A stretch of 64,000 bases of DNA from Thalassotalea psychrophila (GCF_031583595.1 NZ_CP134145.1:1674001-1738000); one strand, 5' to 3'; shown: positions 16,252 to 28,076, counted from the first letter of the stretch. Notes: a model not told the origin generated them from the sequence alone. Program-made: numbers and translations.

Positions 16252-16561
16252 TGTCAGGAGACATCAGGTTTAGGATGAACCGGCAAGGATGCAATTATTT
16301 TTGTTAATACCATAGATGGTAATAACTTTATGGACAGCTCGCTATACAATATGGATATTGTTTTACATTAAATTGGACTTTAATGTGACATAGCTTAAAG
16401 CTCACAGGACTGAGTATTTCAGGATGAAAGCAAGGAGCAAAGGGAAATAAGGACTTTAAATCGCGTGGGGCGGTGATAAATGGATTATTTTAGGACCCAA
16501 CTCAAGCTGGAAGCTTAAAGTTATTTTATAAATGAGACACTATGGTGTCTCATTTTTTTTT
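16252..16561 (+). ncRNA. csrB: CsrB-type CsrA-sequestering RNA (candidate)
   Basis: This roughly 310-nt stretch has no open frame but about 14 GGA triplets, many as AGGA or AGGATG (CAGGAG, TTTAGGATGAACC, CAAGGATGC, TTCAGGATGAAAGC, AAGGAGC, AAGGACTTT). Several sit between short complementary flanks, as in CsrA-binding hairpin loops. It ends in a strong intrinsic terminator, GAGACAC-TATG-GTGTCTC followed by nine or more T (to 16561). A plausible promoter and a GacA/UvrY-like dyad lie upstream at the expected spacing. The known role of CsrB is to bind and titrate the translational regulator CsrA. A match to the Rfam CsrB family was not tested; the exact 5' end is inferred. Confidence 0.7.
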
Positions 16562-16768
16562 GCACAAGGATGCGCTTATCCTCCCAGGCCATGGATGGCG
16601 AATAGGGAGGGTTGTCAAGGTTTCAACCTCGCACTAAATTCTCACCTACCTGATTATTGAAATTGAAATTGAAAGAATGTTCAATAATTTTGGGTCTAAA
16701 TTTGATCTATAGAATATATAAGCCATAATTTTATTTAAGGAATGAACGAGTAACTTTAGAGGGATTTT

Positions 16769-17272
16769 ATGCAGAGGCACTTTTATCTTTGCGACGATAT
16801 AGCTGATTTGAAGCTTATATCTTCAGAGCTTGAAAATAATGGCTTTTCAAAGCCACAGATACACCTTATCTCAAAAACTCAAGGTATTCAGCACCTTGAT
16901 ACCTTTATGCCAATTTCGGATGAAATTTTTAAGTCATTACTATTAGGTAACTATAACCTTTATTTTTCGGTATTCATTGCGGTGTTAATTACCATAATTT
17001 CTTATTTTTATGGATTTATTCTTTTTGGCCTTGTTTGGTTTTCATTAGCTGTTGTTGTGTTATTTTTTACTTTCTTTACCAATCAAACTCATAATTTATT
17101 TATAAATACTAACAATACTGTTGACCCTGACATGATTAAAAGTGAAATTGAGTCTGGTCGTTTTGCTTTATTAGTTGAACTAAGCCCTCGCCAAGAGCCA
17201 CAACTTAGAAGCATAATAACCAAACACCCCGAACTTAAAGTAGCCGGAAATCATGAAGTGTTTCTTAATTGA
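16769..17272 (+). CDS. Two-helix membrane protein of unknown function
   Basis: A 167-residue protein whose N-terminus (MQRHFYLCDDIADLKLISSELENNGFSKPQIHLIS) fits a family found in gammaproteobacteria, sometimes given the uninformative label NAD/FAD-utilizing enzyme. Two adjacent membrane helices (about 69-89 and 92-108) split it into an N-terminal alpha/beta half and a C-terminal soluble half (FALLVELSPRQEPQLRSIITKHPEL). The halves could form a small ferredoxin-like regulatory domain. GAGGG lies 6 bases before ATG. It directly follows the CsrB-like RNA and is convergent with the kinase gene downstream. Confidence 0.75.
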   Translation: MQRHFYLCDDIADLKLISSELENNGFSKPQIHLISKTQGIQHLDTFMPISDEIFKSLLLGNYNLYFSVFIAVLITIISYFYGFILFGLVWFSLAVVVLFFTFFTNQTHNLFINTNNTVDPDMIKSEIESGRFALLVELSPRQEPQLRSIITKHPELKVAGNHEVFLN

Positions 17273-17321
17273 ATACTTCAGTCAAACAGCATAAAAAGCC
17301 TACCTTTTTTATTTAGTTTTT

Positions 17322-20300
17322 CTATATTGCTTTAAGTAATTGTTGAGCTTTTTCAAAATCATAATCACTTACTGCTGTTGCGATTAGCTTAAGTTGTTCA
17401 GTTATTGGATCAGCTAGTTGAAACGTTTGTAACTCAGTAAGTAAATCTTGAGCTTTAGTGTCACAGTTATCTAATAACTCATCTAATTCAACAAAACGTT
17501 TGTTTAATTCTTTATCTGTAATGTTAATTAAATTACTCGTTTGGTTCGGTGCAATTATTGGAAGTTGTTCAAGACTTTCTAATACTGGCAGTAGTTGTTC
17601 CATTAAATACTCTAAATGAGATTTTATGATGGCTTCATTTTCGTTATTCAAACAAGATATTTCTAATGTTTCAGCCGCCGATTGTACCTTTGTTGCGCCA
17701 ACATTACCGGCAACTCCTTTTAAAGTATGTGCACAACGAGTTGCTTCGTCATCGTTATTGTTTGAAAGCAAATCTATTTGAGAAAAACGTGCCTCAAAGT
17801 CGAGGTTGGTGTCTCTAAATTTCACCAACAGGCTATGGTATAACTTAGTATTACCTTGTGTAATTGACAGGCCTTGTTGAATGTTTATACCGAATAATGA
17901 ATCAGGAATTAACGATTGTGCTGAATCAATCTCATCGGAGCTAGTGTGTGTAATTTCTTTTTTCGGGGTGTTATTTTTAGGGGATATCCACTTCGCCATA
18001 GTAGTGAACATATCGCGTATATTAATAGGTTTTGAAATATGATCATTCATTCCTGCTGCGATAACTTTTTCTTTATCACCAGCCATAGCATTAGCTGTCA
18101 TCGCTAATATTGGCAAATTTTTAAATCTTTCTTCTGCTCGAAGATTTCGAGTGGCTTGATAGCCGTCAAGAACTGGCATTTGGCAATCCATTAATACGCC
18201 ATCAAATACTTGCTCTTGTAAAATATCAATTGCTTCTTGGCCATTATTTGCTACAACAACACTCATGCCATTGGTCGTAAGTATTTCAACAGCTAATTCT
18301 TGGTTTATTTCATTATCTTCAACCAAAAGCAGGTGAGCACCTTTTAAGTGTTCTAGCACTTTATTTGAAACTTCAGCCCGGCTTTGTTGCGATCTTTTTT
18401 TAATTTCATGACCTAGAGAAAGCATGATTGCTTCATATAAACTTGAAGCGGTAACTGGCTTTGACAGTACATTGTCGATATTTGCTTGCTCTGCTGCAAT
18501 AATTGCTTCCTCTTTACCATAAGAGGTAGCCATAATAAAGCTTGGTTGATTACTGATGCCTTTATGGTTTTGTATTGCTTGTATTGCCGAAACGCCATCC
18601 ATTCTAGGCATTTTCCAGTCCATAACGACTAATTGATAAGGGATGCTATCATTTGCATCTACTATTGCATTTATTGCTTTATTGCCACTATTAACACTGT
18701 CAACGATGAAACCAAAACTGCTTAGCATCGAAGACAATATTTCTCGGGCAGAGCTGTTATCATCAACCACCAAAACTTTTAAAGCTTCCAACTCTACTGT
18801 TGTATCTATTTGCTGATTTTGTTGCACCTGTTGTTTTGCAAAAACGGCGGTAAAGTGGAAAGTACTACCATGGCCTTCAATAGAATCAACACCTATTTCA
18901 CCTTGCATTAATTCCGTTAACTTTTTACTTATGGCTAAGCCTAATCCTGTCCCGCCAAACTTGCGGGTAGTAGAGCTGTCTGCTTGTGAGAATGATTGGA
19001 AAAGCTTTTTCTGTTGCTGCTTATTAATACCTACGCCGGTATCGCTAATGGCAAAGCGTAACATCACTTTATTTTCATCTTCTTCGATAATACGCACACT
19101 AAAAATAACTTCACCTTCTTCGGTGAATTTAACGGCATTGTTACCAATGTTTACCAAAACTTGACCAAGTCTTAGTGGATCACCAATTAGCGCGGTTGGA
19201 ATATCCGTTGGGATATCAAACAATAACTCCAAGCCTCTATCTTCGGCATTAAATCCGACTAAATTTGCGAGATTATCAAATACATCTTCTAATCGGAACT
19301 CAATTTTTTCCATATCAAGTTTGCCAGCTTCAATTTTAGAAAAATCTAGGATGTCATTAATAATGCCAAGTAATGATTCTGATGAACGATGCACTTTCTC
19401 AATATAGTTTCTTTGCTTATTATTAAGCTCTGTTTTTAACGCCAATTGCGACATACCAATAATGGCATTCATTGGTGTTCGTATTTCATGTGACATATTG
19501 GCAAGAAAATCACTCTTAGAAGCACTAGCTTGCTCAGCTAATAGCATAGCCTGTTCTAATTTATCTTTTGTTGTCTCAATTACTTGTTTTTGATTTTCAA
19601 GATCTTCTGCTTGTAATTGAGTTTTTTGTAATAAATTTTCTGTGTGGCTACGATGACGAGCACTGACTACTGCAATTGCTATGTTCTCATCTACAAGATC
19701 TAATAATTCTTTATGTTGTTCTGTAATTGGCGTTAAAGAAACAAGTTCGATAACAGCCAGTAACTTACTGTCGTAAATTAAAGGAAAAAGTATTAAATGA
19801 TTAGCGTCAATATTGCCAGTTAAAGAAGCAACATTAAAATATTGTTCTGGTAAATCATTGACGATTAAAGTTTGTTTGTCGGCAAGAACTTGCCCAGCTA
19901 ACCCTTGATTTTTTTCAACGACTTCATACTCACTAGCAGTTTTATTTAATGCATAGCCAGTTAAAAACTCAAGAGTATCGTTTGCGGTGTTATGACTATA
20001 ATAAACACCGCCTCGCATGTTCATATGCTGACAAAGAGCACTTATAATGCTATTGGATAATTGCTCTTCCGAAAGGTTTCCCCGTGCCTCATCATTTACA
20101 ATACTTTGGCCTGTTTTTAGCCAGTGTTCCATTGCTGATTTTTCAACGTTTTCTTGCAAAATTCTTGTCATTCGCGCTAGAGATTGCATGAGAATATCTT
20201 TATTCGAGCGAGGTATTATTTCTACATCATAATTACCACTGGCAATGATGTCGGCCTTTTCAGCAATTTCTCTCATATCGATGATCATTTTGTTCAGCAT

Positions 20301-21611
20301 TAATGATAATTCATCTTCATCTGACTCAGCTTCAACATTAAAATCTACACTACCTAAACTGATTTCTTTTAACGCTTTTTCTTTACTTAATAAACTTTTA
20401 AGCATCATTTGGAAAGACTGGCCTAAAGAGTCCTTAGCTGATAATAATGATACTTTGGTTGATAAATTACCACGGGCAACATTTTTGGCTACTTCAGCTT
20501 TTACATCTAGGCTTTTTAAAAATCGATTAAAGGCATCAGAAATTAATCCAACTTCATCTTTATTATTATTTTCAAAACGTAACGATAAATCCCCGGTTTT
20601 TTGAACATTTTCTACTACTTTTACTAAGCCCTTAATCGGCTTAGTTATGGCGCGAATAATAATCCACCCCATGATAATTGTAAGTATTAATACAATTGAA
20701 GAAGTGAAAATAACCGTAACCACGCTTTCATCATTACGCTTTTGAACTTGCGGGCCTAAAGTATCTTGAGCTTTTTTTAAGGAAAGTTTAATTTTCTCTG
20801 ATATTTCTGCAATTTTTTGATCATGAGGTAACATCTCTTGTGAGACCAATTCGTTACGAGAATAAATTATTTCTACCATTTGCTCAAAAGATTCAAGATA
20901 AAAAAGACGAGCATCAATAAATTCAGCTAGCAATAACTTGCGCTTAGGGTTATCAATATTGTCTATTATATCTTGCAGTGTTTCTTCAAAGCCTTTACCT
21001 AATTCACTTCGAACACGGTCCACATTAGCTTTTTTATTTTTGTCTAAGAACTTTAAAACGTAAAGGCGGCCAAGCAGTACACCTTCTAACGCTTTACCTG
21101 CATGATAGGATGCGGTTGCATCTTGATCCGCAAAGGCTGATATCATAATTGATTCAATATTTTTACGCATTTTGATCCCTTGTGGATCTAAGCGTTGAGT
21201 TAAAATGATGTCACGCTGGCGAAGAAGTTTGAATACTTGCAGTGAAGCGCTGCGATATTGGTCAATACTGTTTACTAAATCGATACTGAGTGCTTTACGG
21301 GTATCATCATTTAATACGTCTTGCTGTTCAACGGCGAAACGCTTTGCTTGTGCTATGCGATTTTGAAAAACATCATAATAATTCTCATCACGTGTTTTGA
21401 GAAAATTTCCTGCAGCTCTTGAGGCCATCAACATATTGGCCTGCACTCGACCTGAGAGCACACTTTTACGGGCAAAATCACGGTAAGACTTAAAATCTGC
21501 GCTACTCATTTGCAGGTCTTTTATCGATAGACCAACACTAAATAACATTATGATAAAAACTGTGGAGAAAACTAGCGTCATTTTTGCGCCAATATTTAAT
21601 CTAGAAAGCAT
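17322..21611 (-). CDS. Hybrid sensor histidine kinase with two receivers and Hpt
   Basis: A 1429-residue phosphorelay protein. Order: membrane helix (about 10-30), long helical sensor region to a second helix (about 300-320), HAMP-like segments (about 320-500), GAF domain (about 505-655), coiled coil, HisKA with the phosphorylated His in [16 protein letters not shown] (about 705), HATPase_c ([14 protein letters not shown] near 885), receiver 1 (LKVLVVDDN...[13 protein letters not shown]), receiver 2 ([15 protein letters not shown]...[18 protein letters not shown]) and a C-terminal Hpt domain ([14 protein letters not shown]). It resembles BarA/LuxQ-type kinases but the extra GAF and receiver are different. 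The signal and the output regulator are unknown; no response regulator with a DNA-binding domain lies nearby. Confidence 0.93.
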   Translation of the reverse strand: MLSRLNIGAKMTLVFSTVFIIMLFSVGLSIKDLQMSSADFKSYRDFARKSVLSGRVQANMLMASRAAGNFLKTRDENYYDVFQNRIAQAKRFAVEQQDVLNDDTRKALSIDLVNSIDQYRSASLQVFKLLRQRDIILTQRLDPQGIKMRKNIESIMISAFADQDATASYHAGKALEGVLLGRLYVLKFLDKNKKANVDRVRSELGKGFEETLQDIIDNIDNPKRKLLLAEFIDARLFYLESFEQMVEIIYSRNELVSQEMLPHDQKIAEISEKIKLSLKKAQDTLGPQVQKRNDESVVTVIFTSSIVLILTIIMGWIIIRAITKPIKGLVKVVENVQKTGDLSLRFENNNKDEVGLISDAFNRFLKSLDVKAEVAKNVARGNLSTKVSLLSAKDSLGQSFQMMLKSLLSKEKALKEISLGSVDFNVEAESDEDELSLMLNKMIIDMREIAEKADIIASGNYDVEIIPRSNKDILMQSLARMTRILQENVEKSAMEHWLKTGQSIVNDEARGNLSEEQLSNSIISALCQHMNMRGGVYYSHNTANDTLEFLTGYALNKTASEYEVVEKNQGLAGQVLADKQTLIVNDLPEQYFNVASLTGNIDANHLILFPLIYDSKLLAVIELVSLTPITEQHKELLDLVDENIAIAVVSARHRSHTENLLQKTQLQAEDLENQKQVIETTKDKLEQAMLLAEQASASKSDFLANMSHEIRTPMNAIIGMSQLALKTELNNKQRNYIEKVHRSSESLLGIINDILDFSKIEAGKLDMEKIEFRLEDVFDNLANLVGFNAEDRGLELLFDIPTDIPTALIGDPLRLGQVLVNIGNNAVKFTEEGEVIFSVRIIEEDENKVMLRFAISDTGVGINKQQQKKLFQSFSQADSSTTRKFGGTGLGLAISKKLTELMQGEIGVDSIEGHGSTFHFTAVFAKQQVQQNQQIDTTVELEALKVLVVDDNSSAREILSSMLSSFGFIVDSVNSGNKAINAIVDANDSIPYQLVVMDWKMPRMDGVSAIQAIQNHKGISNQPSFIMATSYGKEEAIIAAEQANIDNVLSKPVTASSLYEAIMLSLGHEIKKRSQQSRAEVSNKVLEHLKGAHLLLVEDNEINQELAVEILTTNGMSVVVANNGQEAIDILQEQVFDGVLMDCQMPVLDGYQATRNLRAEERFKNLPILAMTANAMAGDKEKVIAAGMNDHISKPINIRDMFTTMAKWISPKNNTPKKEITHTSSDEIDSAQSLIPDSLFGINIQQGLSITQGNTKLYHSLLVKFRDTNLDFEARFSQIDLLSNNNDDEATRCAHTLKGVAGNVGATKVQSAAETLEISCLNNENEAIIKSHLEYLMEQLLPVLESLEQLPIIAPNQTSNLINITDKELNKRFVELDELLDNCDTKAQDLLTELQTFQLADPITEQLKLIATAVSDYDFEKAQQLLKAI

Positions 21612-21858
21612 TGAGTATTACCTGAGACTGGAATACTTAAAAGATATACCCTTTTAACAAATTTATAAAGTTTGTAACGCATTGTTTTCGATAATGATTA
21701 AAATACGAAGAGAGTTTTATTTATAAAGACAAATTAACAGCTCAAGATTTTTGTCAATGCTTCGTTTTGAATTTAGGTGTACCTGACTGTACAAGGGGGA
21801 TAAAGAGTAAGTTTTGTTGTGATGATTTTTGATGTCAGATATTCGTTTGGTATCAAAA

Positions 21859-21893
21859 ATACGATTAATGATGCAGTGTATCATTAATCGTAT
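21859..21893. repeat. Perfect 14-bp inverted repeat between kinase genes
   Basis: ATACGATTAATGAT (21859) and ATCATTAATCGTAT (21880) flank a 7-base loop. It lies between the two hybrid kinase genes, 65 bp after the stop of the upstream one. Without a T-run it is more like a processing site or binding dyad than an ordinary terminator. The rest of 21612-21954 shows nothing else. Confidence 0.55.
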
Positions 21894-21954
21894 ATGGAAA
21901 AATAATTAGTCCCTTCGGTATTTTGTTGACGATGATTTACGTCTCATAATGCTA

Positions 21955-24900
21955 CTATTTTATTTCTCTAACTTTAACGGAAAGTTCCTCTAATAAATTC
22001 TTAAGTGTGTTTATGGATTCAATGAAACTATTTTCATTTCTTTCATAATAAGATTTTTCGACCTCTGTACAGCAATTAAAAATAAATGTAAGGCATAAAT
22101 TTCCAGATGTGCCTTTAATAGAATGAATATGTTCGTAGCAAGTGGTCCAATCTATGGGAATTGAAAATAACTTAGGATCAACACTAGGGTAAGCATCACA
22201 AAAGCCATTCAACAGGTCGAAGTAAAAATCAACATCATCTGTCATATCTATTGCTGCGGCCAAGTCAATTCCAGATAACGATGCCAGTTTTGTTTCTAAT
22301 GATGTATGGGGCTTATCTGAAACTTCCTCACTTGTTGAGAGAGATAAATGATTAATATTGTTGTCTGTAATAATCCACTTTGCCATAGTTTCAAACATAA
22401 CAGGTATATCAATGGGCTTATTAATAATATCATTCATTCCTACAGAGATGACTTTCTCTTTTTCGCCGACCATTGCATTAGCGGTCATGGCAATAATAGG
22501 AAGTTGTGAAAATTCTGGTTGTTCTCTGATAATTTTAGTTGCTTGATAACCATCCAGAACAGGCATCTGACAATCCATTAATACCCCGTCATAAATTTTC
22601 TCTTTGATCATGTTCACAGCCTCAATACCATTATTGGCAATATCAACATTTATCCGATGACGCTGTAATATATCTTTTGCAAGTTCTTGGTTAAGTAGAT
22701 TATCTTCTACCAATAAAATATTAGCATTTAGCAGTTTATCCACCGCGGCTTTATTATTTTTTTCTGTTGACTCTTTTGATAACGAAATTCGTTTAAAATC
22801 GGTCTCTGATATTAAGCTTTTCTTTAGCTGTAAAGTGAACGTAAAGGTTGAACCGTGATTTACGGTGCTAGACACCGAAACATCTCCCCCCATAAGTTCG
22901 ACGAGTCGTTTAGAGATAGCAAGACCCAGTCCAGTGCCACCATAGCGACGAGTTGTAGACATATCAGCTTGGGAGAACGATTGAAATAATTTGTTTAATT
23001 GTTGGGCACTCATACCAATGCCATTATCTACAATGTTAAACTCGAGTTCGACGTTATCTTCAGTTTGATGAGATAAGTTAATATTAATTGCAACTTCTCC
23101 CTGTTCACTAAATTTGATGGCATTACTGCTCAAGTTTAATAATATTTGCTTTAATCGTAATGGATCACCAATTAACTGTTGAGGTACGTTATTTTCAACA
23201 CTAATCTTTAATTCGATCCCTTTTTCTTCTGTATCAATTTTCACTAGGTTAGCGACATCATCTAGTACTTGAGTTAATGAAAAGTCGATAGATTCTATTT
23301 TTATTTTATCTGCTTCTATTTTTGAAAAATCTAAAATGTCATTGATAATATTTAAAAGAGATTTCGCTGAATAGTTGACCTTGGTTATATAATTGCGTTG
23401 TTGCTTATCAAGCCCACTGTCTAACGCTAAATGGCTCATACCTATTATGGCGTTCATTGGTGTTCTAATTTCATGACTCATATTCGCTAGAAATTGTGAT
23501 TTTGCTTGATTAGCCTTTTGTGCTTCGGTATGCGCTTGACTTGAAATCGATGTTAAATGAATTAATGCTAGCTGTGATTTACGTATTAAAAATATTAATA
23601 GTGTTATAGCGATAAAAAATAGAATTCCAGCGTACATCATATAATTTGCTACTCTTCTTTCTTCTGCCATCTCTTCAAATCGCTGCCCTCTGATTTCAAG
23701 CAAAGTATTACCTGCGTTTTCTGCAGATTTAACCATATTAGAAGCAATATCATCTAATTCAGATACAACAGCAACAACTGTATTAAAGTTTTCTAAGTAA
23801 GATTTTACATTGGTGTATACGGATAAAAATATTTGTTTTTCATCGTCTTCAATTAACATACTTTGAATTTTTTGAATATCTAAAAGTGAAGTGTTCAATG
23901 CTAGTTTTACTTGTACAGCGTAAGACTTTTTAACCTCCAAAGTTGGGGCTAGTGCAAAGTCACGATCTAGTTGTCGAGCAAAGCTTATTGTTTGTGAAAA
24001 GCCGGTTACTTCTTCAGACAAAGCTAATCGTTTCGCCATTAACTCTTCAATATCACTGACTTGTTGTTGAATACTTTCTAGCACTAACATTTCGTTATTA
24101 CGTAAATCAAAAGATAATTGTGTTAGGGCGTCGGCCTTCTTAGATAAATTAAGGACAATGGGGTGTTCGGCAAATATTTCTTTTTCATTTTTTAACGCAA
24201 GTAAGTCTTGTAAAGATAGGCGGTATTTCTCTTTGGCTTTTTGTAAACGAGTTAGTAGACTTAAACTTCTTTCGTTTTTAATACTGCTAGATAACTTTAA
24301 TATATTACTGTTTAATTTTCCTAATTCGACAATTAACTGTTCATAGTTACTTTGATTTCTAAATAGTAAATATTCTTTGCCATAATTTTTAATCGCACTA
24401 ATTGATAAAGATAATTCATAAGACAGCGATGCATTTTTAGTGATTTCTTTCATTTTTTTGCGGTTTATTGATATTGAATCTTTATCTAAATTTATGTATT
24501 TAGACTGTAAATTCTGAATCGATTCAGCGCTTAGAGAGGCTTTTCTGGCTTGTTCAACCATCATTTCTCTGCTATGAGTTTTATTCTTATTAAGGGCTAC
24601 ATAACTTTCGAAGCCTTTTTGATATTGTTCTATCCAATTAACTAGTTTTGCCGTTTCATCACCATAAGCAAGGTCTTGAACATGAAAATCATTAACTAAT
24701 CGTAGAGACTGGTTAATTGTTTCTCTTGATTTTTCTGCTTCGATAGAGGAGTTATCTCGGGTAAAGGTTAATTCGTGTAATCGAGCTTGGTCGAGGGTGA
24801 TTAGAAGTTGTCCCGCTTTTGCATAACGATCAATTGATGTAAATAAATTACTTAAACTCCACCAAGCAACAAAACCAATGCAAAATAAAAATAGGGTAAC

Positions 24901-25017
24901 GACTACAAAACCTTGCATAATGTTTTTAGATTTTTTCTGTGTGTTGTATTCGGTATTATTTTGAATATTATTCATAAGCTTTAAGGGTAGACTTAAATAT
25001 ATAAATCGAGAATACAT
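21955..25017 (-). CDS. Hybrid sensor histidine kinase with receiver and Hpt
   Basis: A 1020-residue kinase. A membrane helix (about 34-54, [19 protein letters not shown]) and a second one (about 460-480) enclose a helical periplasmic sensor. HisKA follows with [20 protein letters not shown] (about 510-535), then HATPase_c ([15 protein letters not shown]), one receiver ([18 protein letters not shown]...[18 protein letters not shown]) and an Hpt domain ([14 protein letters not shown]). Catalytic segments are strikingly similar to the neighbouring kinase, so the two are probably related by duplication. Neither Met1 nor Met15 (24975, MNNIQNN) has a clear ribosome site, so the start is uncertain. 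Confidence 0.92.
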   Translation of the reverse strand: MYSRFIYLSLPLKLMNNIQNNTEYNTQKKSKNIMQGFVVVTLFLFCIGFVAWWSLSNLFTSIDRYAKAGQLLITLDQARLHELTFTRDNSSIEAEKSRETINQSLRLVNDFHVQDLAYGDETAKLVNWIEQYQKGFESYVALNKNKTHSREMMVEQARKASLSAESIQNLQSKYINLDKDSISINRKKMKEITKNASLSYELSLSISAIKNYGKEYLLFRNQSNYEQLIVELGKLNSNILKLSSSIKNERSLSLLTRLQKAKEKYRLSLQDLLALKNEKEIFAEHPIVLNLSKKADALTQLSFDLRNNEMLVLESIQQQVSDIEELMAKRLALSEEVTGFSQTISFARQLDRDFALAPTLEVKKSYAVQVKLALNTSLLDIQKIQSMLIEDDEKQIFLSVYTNVKSYLENFNTVVAVVSELDDIASNMVKSAENAGNTLLEIRGQRFEEMAEERRVANYMMYAGILFFIAITLLIFLIRKSQLALIHLTSISSQAHTEAQKANQAKSQFLANMSHEIRTPMNAIIGMSHLALDSGLDKQQRNYITKVNYSAKSLLNIINDILDFSKIEADKIKIESIDFSLTQVLDDVANLVKIDTEEKGIELKISVENNVPQQLIGDPLRLKQILLNLSSNAIKFSEQGEVAININLSHQTEDNVELEFNIVDNGIGMSAQQLNKLFQSFSQADMSTTRRYGGTGLGLAISKRLVELMGGDVSVSSTVNHGSTFTFTLQLKKSLISETDFKRISLSKESTEKNNKAAVDKLLNANILLVEDNLLNQELAKDILQRHRINVDIANNGIEAVNMIKEKIYDGVLMDCQMPVLDGYQATKIIREQPEFSQLPIIAMTANAMVGEKEKVISVGMNDIINKPIDIPVMFETMAKWIITDNNINHLSLSTSEEVSDKPHTSLETKLASLSGIDLAAAIDMTDDVDFYFDLLNGFCDAYPSVDPKLFSIPIDWTTCYEHIHSIKGTSGNLCLTFIFNCCTEVEKSYYERNENSFIESINTLKNLLEELSVKVREIK

Positions 25018-25497
25018 TTTTTAAAATAAGCCAACAAGCCAAATACAATACGACTTAATATTGATAACTGGTTTTGAACTCAATGCTTTATAATTTATGA
25101 TAAATATCAATAAGTAACAGGTGAGTTTAAGTATGCGTATTTTTGTAATTTAAATGTAACATATGTGCTATTTCGCTATTGTTTGTAAACCTGTAACTTC
25201 GTTTACACAGCCTTGAGTGACTTTTGCGAACATAAAACCATAAAAAGAATTCGACATTGAGAAGTTGCACTAAATTATTTGTTTGATTGAACACTCATGT
25301 AAATCCCTTTGGAAGATGGACTTCAAGTTAAGTCTCAATTTTTCCTGAAAAACGATATTCACAATGCCTTTCGACATCTGTGGTTTCAATATCAAGTTTT
25401 CTGCAATTATTTTCCTCTGCGGAGTTAGCTTACTGGTGAAACTTTACAGTAGTTGTTTGAATAATTTTAAGTGGGTACATATAAAATATTGCTCATA
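25018..25497. other. Gene-free stretch between kinase genes
   Basis: No convincing gene, terminator or repeat. On the minus strand a short frame ending at 25328 reads RKLDIETTDVERHCEYRFSG, which has protein-like composition and may be a relic, but it has no start and only about 33 codons before an upstream stop. Confidence 0.3.
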
Positions 25498-26865
25498 TTA
25501 ATCTAAGGGTAAAGAAACGGTGAAAACCGTGCCTTTATTTACATCACTATCGACTGATATGGTGCCTCCATGTTTTTCAACAATGCTTTGAGAAATAGAT
25601 AATCCCAAACCGATGCCTTTGCCAATTTCTTTAGATGTATAAAATGGATCGAATATCTTCAATATATCGTCTTCAGTAATACCTAAGCCTGTATCCGCAA
25701 CGCTTATATTAATTGCCATATCGGTTATTTCACTTGTTAAACTCACTTCACCTTTAACGCCTATCGCGTGACCAGCATTAAGCAAAAGGTTCATGATAAC
25801 TTGCCCTAATTCACCAGGACGACACTTATACTTTGGCAATGGAGCCAATGATTTGTTCAACTTACATTTGTACTTCAACTCGCTCCACACTATACGAAGT
25901 GCAGTTTCTATTACTTCTTCATTCAAATCGACCCATTTTAGTCCCGTATCATCAACCCGGGAAAATTGTTTAAGATCCATCACTATTTTTTGAATTCGGA
26001 CAGTGCCATTAATAGAATCATCTAGCAACTTGGGTATATCCGACAATATATAATCCAGATGCTGTTGCTGCTTTATTTCCAAAACATTATTTAATAATTC
26101 ACCTATCTCTGACTCATTTAGTATTTCCTGATGTAGCATAAGCGCTTGTTCTAATTCGGAGTACACTTGAAAAACGGCGTTAATGCTGTTTTTGTAATCG
26201 GCTAATGCTTCTAAATTACTTTTAACAAATCCGTTAGGGTTATTAATTTCATGCGCCACACCCGCGGCTAACAGACCAACAGAAGCTAATTTTTCGGAAT
26301 GCACCAGTTGCCTTTGCTTGTCTTTTAATTTTTGATGAGCTTTGATTAATTCGGCTTCATAGGTTTTACGTTCGGTTACATCCTCAACAATCGTAAGAAT
26401 TCTCTGCCAAGTATCCTCATCACCACTGACAAGACGGGTGATCAGACGTACATCAAATATAGAACCATCCATGCGACTTTCTTTGAGTTCTTGATAGTTA
26501 ATCTTATTAGTACTGGCGAGAGCTGAAATCTCAGATGCGTAAAGATTTTCCCATTCTTCATCCCACCAACCTTCAGCATTTTCCTCCGCCTTAAGAAATT
26601 CAGCCTCGGAATTCGCACCGTATATTTTCAGAATACTATCATTAACACAGTTAATTTTGATTGAATCTACTAGGCTGCGTAAAAAAAGTGGGTTATTTTT
26701 AAAATACAGAGGTAAATTTTCAATTTCTTCAGCATTTAATTTATCAATTTTCTTTTTAATCATTGACCAATCTTGCTCAATAACTCCAAGCGGCAATTCA
26801 GAAAACAGAGAATGGTGACGTTGTTCTCTTTTACTGATTAATTTACCTGATTCATTGTCACTCAT
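25498..26865 (-). CDS. Soluble PAS-domain sensor histidine kinase
   Basis: A 455-residue kinase without membrane helices. A PAS-like domain (about 60-170: KINCVNDSILKIYGANSEAEFLKA, then TRLVSGDEDTWQRILTIVEDVTERKTYE) is followed by a coiled coil and a HisKA-type H-box LLAAGVAHEINNPNGFVKSN (His about 207), then HATPase_c (NLLLNAGHAIG, DTGLGIT, GKGIGLGLSISQSIV, GGTISVDSDVNKGTVFTV). The HEINNP form is typical of NtrB-like and stand-alone kinases. There is no receiver or Hpt domain and no partner regulator beside it. GGAG lies 9 bases before the ATG. Confidence 0.9.
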   Translation of the reverse strand: MSDNESGKLISKREQRHHSLFSELPLGVIEQDWSMIKKKIDKLNAEEIENLPLYFKNNPLFLRSLVDSIKINCVNDSILKIYGANSEAEFLKAEENAEGWWDEEWENLYASEISALASTNKINYQELKESRMDGSIFDVRLITRLVSGDEDTWQRILTIVEDVTERKTYEAELIKAHQKLKDKQRQLVHSEKLASVGLLAAGVAHEINNPNGFVKSNLEALADYKNSINAVFQVYSELEQALMLHQEILNESEIGELLNNVLEIKQQQHLDYILSDIPKLLDDSINGTVRIQKIVMDLKQFSRVDDTGLKWVDLNEEVIETALRIVWSELKYKCKLNKSLAPLPKYKCRPGELGQVIMNLLLNAGHAIGVKGEVSLTSEITDMAINISVADTGLGITEDDILKIFDPFYTSKEIGKGIGLGLSISQSIVEKHGGTISVDSDVNKGTVFTVSLPLD

Positions 26866-27210
26866 ATCATGGTTCTCCTATAGACATGATAGCAACGCCA
26901 TATTTAATGGAAAATGTCACTCGTTTATTACAACCTCTAGTAGTAGCATCATATTTAATACTTATAACTCAATATAGCACACACAAAATATATACTTATG
27001 TTACCGCAGAGTTAAAAATAAACAATTTCAAGGCGGTACTGCTGACTTATAAGACATATTGAGGCTTGTTCAAATTTAAGAATAAGTTTTTTACTAATCG
27101 ATAAATTCATTTACCCTAGGTAAAATTAGTACTCTAGCTAGGGCTTGTTGTAAATGGTTCCGACTCGGCTTTGGCATCCTGCGTCGCTCTACCTCCTGCA
27201 TCCATGCAGT

Positions 27211-27334
27211 CGTGCCTAGGGATTGAGTCGAACTGCCGCTCTTATACTGGCTACTGATTCAATCAGTAGGCCTGTTCATATAATTATTTTAGACAAATAA
27301 AAAAGCCTCAACATTTCTGTTGAGGCTTGGTTAT
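27211..27334 (-). repeat. Tandem unit A1: degenerate tRNA 3' remnant plus terminator
   Basis: Most distal unit of the array behind tRNA-Thr. It shares with units A2 and A3 the block from GAGTCGAACTGCCGCTC through the ACTGATTCAATCAGT palindrome, the AT-rich spacer and a terminator hairpin; here the hairpin is AAGCCTCAAC/GTTGAGGCTT followed (minus strand) by a T-run. Its tRNA-end portion is a mixture of the A and B types. Upstream, 26866-27210 holds no gene; 27141-27210 is further degenerate repeat sequence. Confidence 0.65.
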
Positions 27335-27530
27335 GAATGGTGATGAGTGCCTGGGGATTGAGCCGAACTATTTTTGTTCGACTTTATTGCAGACGAAAAA
27401 AAACCTTAGCGTTTAAACTAAGGTTTCTTAATGAATGGTGATGAGTGCCTGGGGATTGAACCGAACTATTTTTGTTCGACTTTATTGCAGACGAAAAAAA
27501 ACCTTAGCGTTTAAACTAAGGTTTCTTAAT
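27335..27530 (-). repeat. Tandem units B1 and B2 (2 x 98 bp)
   Basis: Two nearly identical 98-bp units (27335-27432, 27433-27530). Each, on the minus strand, carries a terminator hairpin (AAACCTTAG...CTAAGGTTT with T-run) and a 3' tRNA-like end: GTTCAATCCCCAGGCACTC followed by ATCACCA. This tail has T-loop and CCA features but does not match either tRNA in this operon, so it derives from another tRNA or has diverged. Confidence 0.75.
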
Positions 27531-27782
27531 GAATGGTGCCGACTGCCGGAGTCGAACTGCCGCTCTTATACTGGATACTGATTCAATCAGTAGGCCTGTT
27601 CATATAATTATTTTAGACAAATAAAAAAGCCCTAGCAAATGTTAGGGCTTTGATATGAATGGTGCCGACTGCCGGAGTCGAACTGCCGCTCTTATACTGG
27701 ATACTGATTCAATCAGTAGGCCTGTTCATATAATTATTTTAGACAAATAAAAAAGCCCTAACAAATGTTAGGGCTTTGATAT
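27531..27782 (-). repeat. Tandem units A2 and A3 (2 x 126 bp) with tRNA-Thr 3' end
   Basis: Two 126-bp units (27531-27656, 27657-27782), nearly identical. On the minus strand each has a terminator (AAGCCCTAAC/GTTAGGGCTT with T-run), an AT-rich spacer, an anticodon-arm-like hairpin ACTGATTGAATCAGT, and then a 26-nt exact copy of the tRNA-Thr 3' end including CCA. They follow directly behind the tRNA-Thr gene in the direction of transcription. Confidence 0.8.
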
Positions 27783-27785
27783 GAA

Positions 27786-27861
<76 letters not shown>

Positions 27862-27956
27862 ACACAAAACTGTGTGCGATATTCAAACCAAATCTAAAAC
27901 TTGAGTTATCGTATCTTGGCACCGAAACAACAATAAATCATTGTCTCTGAAATTAA

Positions 27957-28032
27957 TGGTGCCCCGACCCGGATTTGAACCAGGGACACGCGGATTTTCA
28001 ATCCGCTGCTCTACCAACTGAGCTATCGGGGC
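27957..28032 (-). tRNA. tRNA-Phe (anticodon GAA)
   Basis: Minus strand: GCCCCGA acceptor, D-arm AGCTCAGTTGGTAGAGC, anticodon arm GCGGATTGAAAATCCGC with GAA, T-arm CCTGGTTCAAATCCGGG, acceptor 3' strand TCGGGGC and encoded ACCA. It is the first gene of the Phe-Thr operon. Confidence 0.97.
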
Positions 28033-28076
28033 GCTTCGTTGACTAAGCTTTTGGCTTTGCCTTGAAGACGGGCGCT

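Noticed and set aside
27140..27782. CRISPR array
   Set aside because: Units are 98-126 bp, contain terminators and tRNA ends, lack short repeats with unique spacers, and no cas genes are near.
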